Below, in pieces: positions 1-5,887 of a stretch of DNA of 5,887 nt (positions are counted from its first letter, which is position 1; each line of letters starts with the position of its first letter). The position numbers and the translations under genes were made by a program. The notes under the pieces were generated by a model. That model did not search any database. It saw only the letters and a program-made list of their open reading frames with translations, and was not told the origin of the DNA. The stretch is from Paracoccaceae bacterium (lineage in GTDB: Bacteria > Pseudomonadota > Alphaproteobacteria > Rhodobacterales > Rhodobacteraceae), in contig JAESQH010000086.1 in NCBI GenBank assembly GCA_016765235.1, positions 12,232 through 18,118 on the forward strand. The letters run 5' to 3'.

Positions 1-2016
1 TTCCACGAATTTCAGGGCGGCAGCTATAAACCCGACACTGTTGAAGGCTCCGGCGACGTGAAATATCACCTCGGCGCCTCGTCAGATCGTGAATTCGACG
101 GCAACTCAGTTCACCTTTCATTAACCGCAAATCCAAGCCATTTGGAAGCGGTTAACCCAGTTGTCCTTGGTAAGGTTCGCGCCAAACAATCGCAGCTTAA
201 AGACGAAGACCGCTCCATGGTCCTGCCGCTTCTGTTGCACGGCGACGCTGCGTTCGCGGGCCAAGGTATCATCGCCGAAGGTTTCGGCCTATCGGGCCTC
301 AAAGGCCATCGCACCGGTGGCACGATCCATATAGTCGTGAACAACCAGATCGGCTTCACAACGTCGCCGCACAACTCGCGCTCCAGCCCCTATCCAACCG
401 ACATCGCGATGATGGTCGAAGCCCCGATTTTTCACGTGAACGGCGACGACCCCGAGGCAGTGGTTCACGCCGCCAAGGTCGCAATCGAGTTCCGTCAGAA
501 GTTCCATAAAGACGTGGTTCTGGACATTTTCTGCTACCGTCGTTTCGGCCATAACGAGGGCGACGAGCCCATGTTCACACAGCCGCAAATGTACCGCGCG
601 ATCAAGAAGCAGAAAACCACGCTGCAACTTTATACTGACCGCCTTATCGCCGATGGCCTTATCCCCGAAGGCGAGATCGAGGACGTGAAAACCGCGTTTC
701 AGGCCCACCTGAACGAAGAATTCGAGATCGGCAAAAACTACAACCCCAACAAAGCCGACTGGCTTGATGGGCGTTGGTCACACCTCGACCGCAAACAAGA
801 CCAATACGAGCGCGGCAAAACCCCCGCCACAAAAGCCCGCCTAAAAGAGGTGGCCGACGCGCTGACCCGTCTGCCCGAAGGCTTCAACCCACACAAAACC
901 GTTGTGCGGATATTGGACGCCAAGAAGGAAACCCTGAAAACAGGCGAAGGCATCGACTGGGCAACAGCCGAGGCATTGGCCTTCGGAACATTGTTGCTGG
1001 AAGGCTATCCCGTTCGCCTGACCGGCCAAGACGTCATGCGCGGCACATTCAGCCACCGCCACTCCGGTATCATCGACCAGCAAACCGAACAACGCTACCT
1101 GCCCCTCGACAATATCAAAGAAGGTCAGGCGCGCTACGAGGTCATCGACTCCATGCTGTCCGAATACGCGGTGCTCGGCTATGAATACGGGTACACGCTG
1201 GCGGAACCGAACGCGCTGACCCTGTGGGAAGCGCAGTTTGGGGATTTCGCCAACGGCGCACAGATCATGATCGACCAGTTCATCAGTTCGGGCGAACGCA
1301 AATGGCTGCGCATGTCCGGTTTGGTCATGCTGCTGCCGCATGGATACGAGGGCCAAGGGCCGGAGCATTCCTCCGCCCGCCTGGAACGTTTCCTTCAGCT
1401 TTCCGCCGAAGACAACTGGATCGTCGCCAACTGCACAACACCGGCCAACTACTTCCACATCCTGCGCCGCCAGTTGCACCGGACCTTCCGCAAGCCGCTG
1501 ATCATCATGACGCCAAAATCCTTACTGCGCCACAAAGGCGCGGTTTCGACGATGAAGGAAATGCAAACCGGCTCCAGCTTCCACCGCGTATTGTGGGACA
1601 GCGCCCAATCCGGCCAATCGGATACGGTCCTGAAACCGGACGAAGATATCAAACGTGTGGTTATGTGTTCCGGCAAAGTCTACTACGACCTTCTGGCCGA
1701 ACGCGACGCGCGCGGCATCGACGATATTTACCTGATGCGCCTCGAACAATTCTATCCGTTCCCGGCCATGTCGTTGATTAGTGAACTACAACGATTTGCC
1801 AGCGCAGATGTAGTCTGGTGTCAGGAAGAACCGAAAAACCAAGGTGGCTGGACGTTCGTTGAACCCAACATTGAATGGGTTCTCGGCCGGATCGACGCAA
1901 AAACCAAACGCCCCGCCTATATCGGTCGCGCATCGTCTGCATCCGCGGCAACGGGCTTAGGGTCAGCACATAAAGCACAACAAGCAGCGCTCGTTAACGA
2001 CGCGCTAACACTTTAA
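1..2016 (+). CDS. sucA: 2-oxoglutarate dehydrogenase E1 component (partial, 5' end outside window)
   Basis: This is the thiamine diphosphate (ThDP)-dependent E1 of the OGDH complex. It decarboxylates 2-oxoglutarate and succinylates the lipoyl group of E2 in the cytoplasmic TCA cycle. The frame is open from base 1 and the first codons (FHEFQGG...GDVKYH) already match the family, so the GTG at 58 is internal. About 671 residues are visible and the family is usually about 930-990, so roughly the first 300 are missing. Numbering from the window edge, I see NPSHLE (44-49), the ThDP/Mg motif GD (81-82) to NN (114-115) followed by QIGFTT, GHNEGDEP (183-190), a transketolase-like pyrimidine-binding domain with RGTFSHRH (347-354), the probable ThDP-activating Glu388 in SEYAVLGYEYG, GQGPEHSSARLER near 456, and the C-terminal LVNDAL typical of SucA. 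Nothing looks broken. It ends in TAA 13 bp before sucB. Confidence 0.97.
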   Translation, partial: FHEFQGGSYKPDTVEGSGDVKYHLGASSDREFDGNSVHLSLTANPSHLEAVNPVVLGKVRAKQSQLKDEDRSMVLPLLLHGDAAFAGQGIIAEGFGLSGLKGHRTGGTIHIVVNNQIGFTTSPHNSRSSPYPTDIAMMVEAPIFHVNGDDPEAVVHAAKVAIEFRQKFHKDVVLDIFCYRRFGHNEGDEPMFTQPQMYRAIKKQKTTLQLYTDRLIADGLIPEGEIEDVKTAFQAHLNEEFEIGKNYNPNKADWLDGRWSHLDRKQDQYERGKTPATKARLKEVADALTRLPEGFNPHKTVVRILDAKKETLKTGEGIDWATAEALAFGTLLLEGYPVRLTGQDVMRGTFSHRHSGIIDQQTEQRYLPLDNIKEGQARYEVIDSMLSEYAVLGYEYGYTLAEPNALTLWEAQFGDFANGAQIMIDQFISSGERKWLRMSGLVMLLPHGYEGQGPEHSSARLERFLQLSAEDNWIVANCTTPANYFHILRRQLHRTFRKPLIIMTPKSLLRHKGAVSTMKEMQTGSSFHRVLWDSAQSGQSDTVLKPDEDIKRVVMCSGKVYYDLLAERDARGIDDIYLMRLEQFYPFPAMSLISELQRFASADVVWCQEEPKNQGGWTFVEPNIEWVLGRIDAKTKRPAYIGRASSASAATGLGSAHKAQQAALVNDALTL

Positions 2017-2020
2017 AGGA
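2015..2020 (+). promoter_or_regulatory. Ribosome binding site of sucB, overlapping the sucA stop
   Basis: AAAGGA lies 9 nt before the ATG at 2030 and shares two bases with the TAA stop of sucA. This arrangement suits translational coupling of E1 and E2, which are made for the same complex. The coupling is inferred. Confidence 0.75.
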
Positions 2021-2029
2021 ATTGAACCA

Positions 2030-3211
2030 ATGACGGAAATTCGCGTTCCAACTCTAGGTGAAAGCGTCACCGAAGCCACCGTGGCAACATGGTTCAAGAA
2101 GCCCGGCGACGCCGTGGCTGTCGATGAAATGCTCTGCGAGCTTGAGACAGACAAAGTAACGGTCGAGGTTCCCTCGCCGGTTGCAGGTGTCATGTCCGAA
2201 ATCGTAGCGCAGGAAGGGGAAAACGTCGGCGTTGACGCCCTGCTCGCCAACATCACCGAAGGCGCAACCGCTGCGGCCACCCCGGCTGCAGTCGAAGCCG
2301 CACCTCAACCCGCGGCCACCTCTGCCCCTGCCAAAGACGTCGAAGATGCCCCTTCCGCCAAGAAATTGATGGCAGAAAAAGGCCTGACTTCGGATCAAGT
2401 AACAGGCACTGGCCGCGATGGTCGCGTTATGAAAGAAGACGTTTTGAAAGTCGCTGCGGCCCCCGTACCAGTACCAGCCGCCCCGCGCGCACCAGTTGCC
2501 GCGGATGACAGCGCCCGCGAAGAACGTGTAAAAATGACACGCCTTCGCCAAACAATCGCGCGTCGCCTAAAAGAATCCCAGAACACCGCCGCCATGCTAA
2601 CCACCTATAACGAGGTGGATATGTCCGCGATCATGGACTTGCGGAACGAATACAAAGACCTGTTCCTCAAAAAACACAGCGTGAAACTGGGCTTCATGTC
2701 GTTCTTCACCAAAGCATGTTGCCATGCGCTAAAAGAAGTCCCCGAAGTTAACGCTGAAATCGACGGCACCGATGTGGTTTACAAAAACTTCGTCCACATG
2801 GGTGTGGCCGCTGGCACGCCAACCGGCCTCGTTGTGCCAGTTGTGCGCGATGCTGACCAAATGTCCTTCGCCGCGATCGAAAAGAAAATCGGCGAGCTTG
2901 GCGCACGCGCACGCGACGGCAAACTTTCGATGGCAGAGATGCAGGGCGGCACATTCACCATCTCTAACGGTGGCGTTTACGGATCATTAATGTCTTCGCC
3001 CATCCTGAACCCACCGCAATCCGGTATTTTGGGAATGCACAAAATTCAGGACCGCCCCGTAGTGGTTAACGGCGAAATCGTCATCCGCCCGATGATGTAC
3101 CTCGCCCTGTCCTACGACCACCGCGTCGTGGATGGCAAAGGCGCGGTAACGTTCCTCGTGCGCGTTAAAGAAGCGCTCGAAGATCCGCGCCGCTTGCTAA
3201 TGGATTTGTAA
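2030..3211 (+). CDS. sucB: Dihydrolipoyllysine-residue succinyltransferase, E2 of the OGDH complex
   Basis: The E2 core protein carries the succinyl group on a swinging lipoyl arm and transfers it to CoA, giving succinyl-CoA. It has 393 residues, close to the usual 390-420. The order is an N-terminal lipoyl domain (about 2-77) with lipoyl Lys42 in ETDKVTVEV, an Ala/Pro linker (about 79-105), a peripheral subunit-binding domain (about 107-140, PSAKKLMAEKGL...GTGRDGRV), a second Ala/Pro linker (about 142-158) and the acyltransferase domain (about 165-393). The acyltransferase has FTISNGGVYGS (309-319) and the catalytic SYDHRVVDG (361-369, His364 and Asp368). A single lipoyl domain and the neighbouring sucA favour succinyltransferase over the acetyltransferase of pyruvate dehydrogenase. 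The ATG is supported by the AAAGGA site and by the family N-terminus MTEIRVPTLGESV. Confidence 0.97.
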   Translation: MTEIRVPTLGESVTEATVATWFKKPGDAVAVDEMLCELETDKVTVEVPSPVAGVMSEIVAQEGENVGVDALLANITEGATAAATPAAVEAAPQPAATSAPAKDVEDAPSAKKLMAEKGLTSDQVTGTGRDGRVMKEDVLKVAAAPVPVPAAPRAPVAADDSAREERVKMTRLRQTIARRLKESQNTAAMLTTYNEVDMSAIMDLRNEYKDLFLKKHSVKLGFMSFFTKACCHALKEVPEVNAEIDGTDVVYKNFVHMGVAAGTPTGLVVPVVRDADQMSFAAIEKKIGELGARARDGKLSMAEMQGGTFTISNGGVYGSLMSSPILNPPQSGILGMHKIQDRPVVVNGEIVIRPMMYLALSYDHRVVDGKGAVTFLVRVKEALEDPRRLLMDL

Positions 3212-3230
3212 ATCACAAGGCACATCATCC

Positions 3231-3887
3231 ATGATACGTTTCGACCACATCGCCATTGGCTGCGCGACCCTTGAACAAGGGGCCGCGTATGTGGCTGACC
3301 AAACTGGCTTGAGCATTCCCATGGGCGGCGAACACCCGTTAATGGGCACGCACAACCTGTTAATGTCGCTGAGCGCAGATACGTTTTTCGAGGTAATCTC
3401 GATCAATCCAACCGCCCCAAACCCCTCACAAAACCGTTGGTTCGGCTTGGATGATCCAGCCGTTCAGAAATCCTTTTCCAATCGCGCCAAAACGCACTCG
3501 TGGGTTCTCAACTCCGACGATCTCGACAAAGACTTGGCCATCGCCAAATCCCTCGGCATTGATCTGGGCACACCGCGCACGCAAACGCGCGGCGATCTAA
3601 CTTGGCGCTTCGCCGTTCGCGAAGATGGGGCTATCCCGCTGGACGGCGCAGCCCCGATGATAATGGAGTGGCCAACCGACATGCAGGCCCATCCGGCGTC
3701 TGGAATGACGGACTTAAGGGCACGCCTAAAATCCATCGTTCTAAACACAAGATACGCCAAAGAAGTTAATAAATTGCTAAACACGCTCGGTGACGGCAAC
3801 ATGCCAATCGAGATACACGATTCACCCGAGACCAAACTGACCGTGACGCTAACCTTGCAAAATGGGCGCGAAGCGGTTTTAGATTAA
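3231..3887 (+). CDS. VOC-superfamily (glyoxalase-like) protein of unknown substrate
   Basis: This 218-residue protein has no signal peptide or membrane segment. It resembles the glyoxalase-like (Glyoxalase_3 type) branch of the vicinal oxygen chelate superfamily. The opening FDHIAIGCATLEQGAAYVADQTGL is the usual first strand and helix, and GTHNLLMSLSADTFFEVISINP (39-60) is the usual second part of a module. Candidate metal ligands, by position in the fold, are His6, Glu54, His89 (THSWVLNSDDLDKD) and Glu146 (MIMEWPTD). Residues 160-218 look like a weaker or incomplete second module. It begins 19 bp after sucB behind a poor ribosome site (CAAGG, 3216-3220), so it is probably co-transcribed with E1/E2 but translated less. 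By eye it uses TTA and CTA leucine codons more than lpdA (TTA at Leu37 and Leu44, for example). The fold is fairly sure; the reaction is unknown, and a role in metabolite repair or aldehyde handling near OGDH is only a guess. Confidence 0.85.
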   Translation: MIRFDHIAIGCATLEQGAAYVADQTGLSIPMGGEHPLMGTHNLLMSLSADTFFEVISINPTAPNPSQNRWFGLDDPAVQKSFSNRAKTHSWVLNSDDLDKDLAIAKSLGIDLGTPRTQTRGDLTWRFAVREDGAIPLDGAAPMIMEWPTDMQAHPASGMTDLRARLKSIVLNTRYAKEVNKLLNTLGDGNMPIEIHDSPETKLTVTLTLQNGREAVLD

Positions 3888-3894
3888 CGATATG

Positions 3895-3904
3895 TAAAGG
3901 AATT
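3895..3904 (+). other. Orphan Shine-Dalgarno-like copy of the sucA/sucB junction sequence
   Basis: TAAAGGAATT here is identical to 2014-2023, where it forms the sucA stop plus the sucB ribosome site. Here no start codon lies at a usable distance downstream, and the ATG at 3892 is followed at once by TAA. It may be chance, or a relic of an earlier junction. Confidence 0.4.
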
Positions 3905-3905
3905 C

Positions 3906-3984
3906 GCCGGATTTAACGAAATTGTGCATACGTGTTGTGCACGCGTTGTGTACGGGTTGTGTACACGAAATTCCGGCCGTTTTT
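3906..3984 (+). promoter_or_regulatory. Imperfect inverted repeat enclosing the repeat array, followed by a T-run
   Basis: GCCGGATTT (3906-3914) can pair with AAATTCCGGC (3968-3977), giving nine base pairs with one bulged T at 3971. Inside it, CGTGT (3931-3935) can pair with ACACG (3963-3967). Five Ts follow at 3980-3984, just before the lpdA ribosome site. A transcript could therefore fold into a long stem before a U-run, as in an attenuator or weak terminator. A shorter hairpin, GTGCA (3924-3928) with TGCAC (3938-3942), uses the same bases as the inner stem and would compete with it. The pairing is seen; the function is inferred, and the large loop makes it uncertain. Confidence 0.35.
3922..3967 (+). 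repeat. Four tandem 11-bp direct repeats upstream of lpdA
   Basis: The units are TTGTGCATACG (3922-3932), TTGTGCACGCG (3935-3945), TTGTGTACGGG (3946-3956) and TTGTGTACACG (3957-3967), with consensus TTGTGYAYRSG. Two extra bases (TG) separate units 1 and 2; the rest abut. The period is about one helical turn, so equivalent bases face the same side of the DNA. Units 2 and 4 contain the palindromes GTGCAC and GTGTACAC, and the octamer ACGAAATT flanks the array on both sides (3916-3923 and 3965-3972). The array lies in the longest gap of the operon, 33 bp before the lpdA start. A phased multi-site operator is a reasonable reading, but I recognise no known regulator for the motif, and replication slippage could also make such an array. 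Confidence 0.7.
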
Positions 3985-3987
3985 GCC

Positions 3988-3994
3988 AAAGGAG
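3988..3994 (+). promoter_or_regulatory. Strong ribosome binding site of lpdA
   Basis: AAAGGAG ends 6 nt before the ATG at 4001 and is the best Shine-Dalgarno match in the window. It fixes the start at 4001 rather than the in-frame GTG at 3932, which has no such site and would translate the repeat array. Confidence 0.85.
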
Positions 3995-4000
3995 ACACCC

Positions 4001-5389
4001 ATGTCCAACTACGACGTTATCATAATTGGCGGAGGCCCCGGCGGCTACGTCTGTGCAATCCGCTGCGCCCAGCTCGGCCTGAAAACGGCGTGTGTTGAAG
4101 GGCGCGGGGCGCTCGGCGGAACCTGCCTGAACGTCGGGTGCATCCCCTCAAAAGCCTTGCTGCATGCATCACATTCATTGCACGAAGCCCAAACAAACTT
4201 CACCAAAATGGGCCTGATGGGCAAAAGCCCGTCGGTCGATATGGGCAAAATGATGGACTACAAACAGGGCGTGATTGACGGCAACACCGCCGGAATCGAG
4301 TTCCTGTTCAAGAAGAACAAAGTCGACTACATCCAAGGCTGGGGAAAGATCACTGGCAAGGGTGAAGTGACGGTGGGTGACGATGTCCACACCGCGAAAA
4401 ACATAGTGATTGCAACAGGTTCCGAACCATCCTCCCTACCCGGCGTCACGGTCGATGAACGAATTGTGGTAACCTCAACGGGCGCGTTGAGCCTGCCAAA
4501 AGTCCCCAAAAAGCTGGTCGTCATCGGTGCTGGTGTAATCGGATTGGAGCTTGGCTCAGTCTACTCCCGCCTCGGCTCCGAAGTCACGGTCGTCGAATTC
4601 CTCAATCAAATCACACCGGGCATGGACGCCGAAATCTGTAAAACTTTCCAGCGTAGCTTGAAAAAACAAGGCCTGAAGTTTGTGATGGGCGCGGCGGTTC
4701 AGAAAGTTGAAACCACAAAAACCAAGGCGAAGATCACTTATAAACTGCTGAAAAACGATACCGAAATAACAATCGACGCCGACGTCGTTTTGGTGGCCAC
4801 AGGCCGTAAACCGTTTACGGATGGTTTGGGTCTTGCGGAAATCGGAGTCGAGGTGACCGACCGCGGACAAGTTCAAACCGACAAGCATTGGCAAACAAAT
4901 GTTGCAGGAGTCTATGCAATCGGCGACGTGATCGCTGGCCCGATGCTGGCCCATAAGGCCGAAGACGAAGGCATGGCGGTTGCTGAAACCATCGCTGGCC
5001 AAGCGGGCCATGTGAACTATGACGTCATTCCGGGTGTGATTTATACGGCGCCCGAAGTTGCCTCCGTTGGTAAAACCGAGGAGCAGTTGAAAGAAGAAGG
5101 CCGAGCCTACAAAGTTGGCAAATTCAACTTTATGGGCAACGGTCGCGCCAAAGCGAATTTCGCCGGTGAAGGTTTTGTTAAGATTTTGGCCGATGCCACA
5201 ACGGATCGCATTCTAGGATGTCATCTGATGGGGCCAGCTGCAGGTGAGCTTATCCACGAAATCTGCGTCGCCATGGAATTTGGCGCATCCGCCGAAGACA
5301 TCGCCCGCACCTGCCATGCACACCCCACATATTCCGAAGCCGTCCGCGAGGCGGCCTTGGCGTGTGGCGACGGCGCAATTCACGCGTAA
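4001..5389 (+). CDS. lpdA: Dihydrolipoyl dehydrogenase (E3)
   Basis: This is the FAD- and NAD-dependent flavoprotein that reoxidises dihydrolipoyl groups on E2 (and on other lipoyl proteins where it is shared). It has 462 residues, normal for an Lpd without its own lipoyl domain. The FAD site is GGGPGGY (10-16), the redox disulfide is Cys42/Cys47 in GGTCLNVGCIPSK, and ATG is at 138-140. The NAD-binding GAGVIGLE (176-183) is followed by Glu199 at the end of the next strand, as expected for NAD+. The second FAD contact is YAIGDV (305-310). The C-terminal dimer interface domain has the catalytic pair His441 and Glu446 in HAHPTYSEA. ATG 4001 is chosen for its ribosome site and the family N-terminus MSNYDVIIIGGG. 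It is the last gene before a terminator. The 113-bp leader with repeats suggests control partly separate from sucAB. Cys18, Cys22 and Cys31 lie near the FAD site in addition to the redox pair. Confidence 0.97.
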   Translation: MSNYDVIIIGGGPGGYVCAIRCAQLGLKTACVEGRGALGGTCLNVGCIPSKALLHASHSLHEAQTNFTKMGLMGKSPSVDMGKMMDYKQGVIDGNTAGIEFLFKKNKVDYIQGWGKITGKGEVTVGDDVHTAKNIVIATGSEPSSLPGVTVDERIVVTSTGALSLPKVPKKLVVIGAGVIGLELGSVYSRLGSEVTVVEFLNQITPGMDAEICKTFQRSLKKQGLKFVMGAAVQKVETTKTKAKITYKLLKNDTEITIDADVVLVATGRKPFTDGLGLAEIGVEVTDRGQVQTDKHWQTNVAGVYAIGDVIAGPMLAHKAEDEGMAVAETIAGQAGHVNYDVIPGVIYTAPEVASVGKTEEQLKEEGRAYKVGKFNFMGNGRAKANFAGEGFVKILADATTDRILGCHLMGPAAGELIHEICVAMEFGASAEDIARTCHAHPTYSEAVREAALACGDGAIHA

Positions 5390-5391
5390 TC

Positions 5392-5404
5392 GCCGCGAAG
5401 CGGC
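5392..5404 (+). other. GC-rich hairpin directly after lpdA stop
   Basis: GCCGC and GCGGC pair around GAA, two bases after the TAA of lpdA. The core GCGAAGC is a known unusually stable mini-hairpin sequence in DNA. No T-run follows, so it is not a terminator alone. It may add to the terminator downstream or protect the mRNA end; both roles are inferred. Confidence 0.5.
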
Positions 5405-5420
5405 TTGGCCCAACGAAAAA

Positions 5421-5445
5421 TAAATGGCCCCTTGGGGCCGTTTTT
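5421..5445. terminator. Probable bidirectional intrinsic terminator between lpdA and dnaJ
   Basis: GGCCC (5426-5430) pairs with GGGCC (5435-5439) around CTTG. Weaker A-T pairs extend the stem outward, and TTTTT follows at 5441-5445 on the plus strand. Read from the minus strand, the same stem is followed by ATTTATTTTT (5425 down to 5416), so it can also end dnaJ transcripts. The dnaJ stop is about 20 bp away on one side and the lpdA stop about 30 bp on the other, as expected for a shared terminator of convergent genes. Confidence 0.8.
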
Positions 5446-5465
5446 ATGAAGGCGGGAGGGTTTCG

Positions 5466-5887
5466 TTAACCCTTCACTTCTTCCCAAAAGCTTTTTACTT
5501 TGCTGAAGAAATCGCTGGAAGCAGGGTTATTTTCGCTGCTTAATTCTTCGAACTCCTTAAGAAGTTCTTTCTGCCGCGCAGTCAGATTAACCGGTGTTTC
5601 AACCGCCAGTTCGATATACAAATCGCCAGCGGCACCGCCGCGCAAGGAGGGCATACCTTTGCCACGAAGCCTCAACTGTTTGCCTGATTGCACACCTGCC
5701 GGAACCTTCACACGGGAGCGTCCACCATCCAGTGTCGGCGCTTCAAACTCGCCGCCAATGGCAGCGGTTGCCATAGAAATCGGGATTTGACAGAACAGGT
5801 TCCGGTTCTCACGCTCGAATATTTCGTGTGGTTGCACTTCGATGAAGATGTACAAATCACCCGTTGGCCCGCCACGCAAACCTGCTT
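5466..5887 (-). CDS. dnaJ: Chaperone DnaJ, C-terminal part (5' end outside window)
   Basis: DnaJ (Hsp40) delivers unfolded proteins to DnaK and stimulates its ATPase in the cytoplasm. About 139 C-terminal residues are visible of a usual 370-385. The J domain, Gly-rich stretch and zinc-finger region lie beyond the right edge. The frame continues through the edge with Ala-Gly before Leu (TTG at 5879), matching the family context GEAGLRGGPTGDLYI, so that TTG is internal. The segment covers the end of C-terminal domain I (LRGGPTGDLYIFIEV), domain II (FCQIPISMATAAIGGEFEAPTLDG, then VPAGVQSGKQLRLRGKGMP) and LRGGAAGDLYIELAVETPVNLT leading to the dimerisation helix (RQKELLKEFEEL). The repeated RGG..GDLYI reflects the two related domains. 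The minus-strand stop TAA at 5466-5468 gives a normal C-terminus. It converges on lpdA and is not part of that operon. Confidence 0.95.
   Translation of the reverse strand, partial: AGLRGGPTGDLYIFIEVQPHEIFERENRNLFCQIPISMATAAIGGEFEAPTLDGGRSRVKVPAGVQSGKQLRLRGKGMPSLRGGAAGDLYIELAVETPVNLTARQKELLKEFEELSSENNPASSDFFSKVKSFWEEVKG

Noticed and set aside
58..60. GTG at 58 as the start of sucA
   Set aside because: The frame is open to base 1, and residues before it match the E1 family, so the gene simply continues past the window edge.
841..1479. 212-codon open frame on the minus strand inside sucA
   Set aside because: It is antisense to strongly conserved E1 sequence, has no recognisable domain and is a usual by-product of GC-biased coding sequence. 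The same holds for the other overlapping open frames in both strands.
2465..2476. Tandem GTACCA repeat in sucB
   Set aside because: It encodes part of the flexible Pro/Val/Ala linker and fits ordinary linker composition.
3922..3967. CRISPR array
   Set aside because: The units are 11 bp and abut one another without unique spacers, so this is a tandem repeat.
3932..4000. GTG at 3932 as an upstream in-frame start for lpdA, adding 23 residues
   Set aside because: The added residues encode the 11-bp repeat array, match no Lpd N-terminus known to me and have no ribosome site, while ATG 4001 follows AAAGGAG at good spacing.
3888..4000. A clear sigma70-type promoter for lpdA
   Set aside because: I found no convincing -35/-10 pair at 16-18 bp spacing. 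TTGTGC elements resemble -35 boxes, but no good -10 follows, so no promoter is called.
5877..5879. TTG at 5879 as the start of a short minus-strand gene
   Set aside because: It is an internal leucine of DnaJ, and the frame runs on through the edge with family-matching residues.

Overview
The window reads as the 3' part of an alphaproteobacterial 2-oxoglutarate dehydrogenase (OGDH) operon running rightward, converging on the 3' end of a leftward dnaJ. The E1-E2-(small VOC gene)-E3 order, and the Lpd N-terminus with its YVCAIRCAQLGLKTACVE-type helix, point to Rhodobacterales (Roseobacter/Rhodobacter group). Base composition looks to be in the mid-50s percent GC by eye (not counted), which would suit a lower-GC marine roseobacter. 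The genus cannot be fixed from this sequence.

Layout. Positions 1-2016 hold the C-terminal two thirds of sucA (E1), cut by the left window edge. Positions 2030-3211 are a complete sucB (E2, dihydrolipoyllysine succinyltransferase). Positions 3231-3887 encode a 218-residue VOC/glyoxalase-like protein of unknown substrate. Positions 3888-4000 are a 113-bp non-coding gap with an array of four 11-bp direct repeats, an imperfect inverted repeat around it and a T-run, ending in a strong ribosome binding site. Positions 4001-5389 are a complete lpdA (E3, dihydrolipoyl dehydrogenase). Positions 5390-5465 hold two hairpins, the second a probable bidirectional intrinsic terminator. Positions 5466-5887 on the minus strand are the C-terminal part of dnaJ, cut by the right edge.

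How the genes work together. E1 decarboxylates 2-oxoglutarate on thiamine diphosphate and passes the succinyl group to the lipoyl arm of E2. E2 transfers it to CoA, and E3 reoxidises the dihydrolipoyl group with FAD and NAD+. All three proteins keep the catalytic residues that can be checked here. The short gaps of 13 and 19 bp suggest sucA-sucB-VOC co-transcription, while lpdA may also have its own control.

The window is mostly ordinary core metabolism. The two parts worth a second look are the repeat-bearing leader of lpdA and the uncharacterised VOC gene inside the OGDH operon. I see no mobile element, CRISPR array, tRNA or rRNA.
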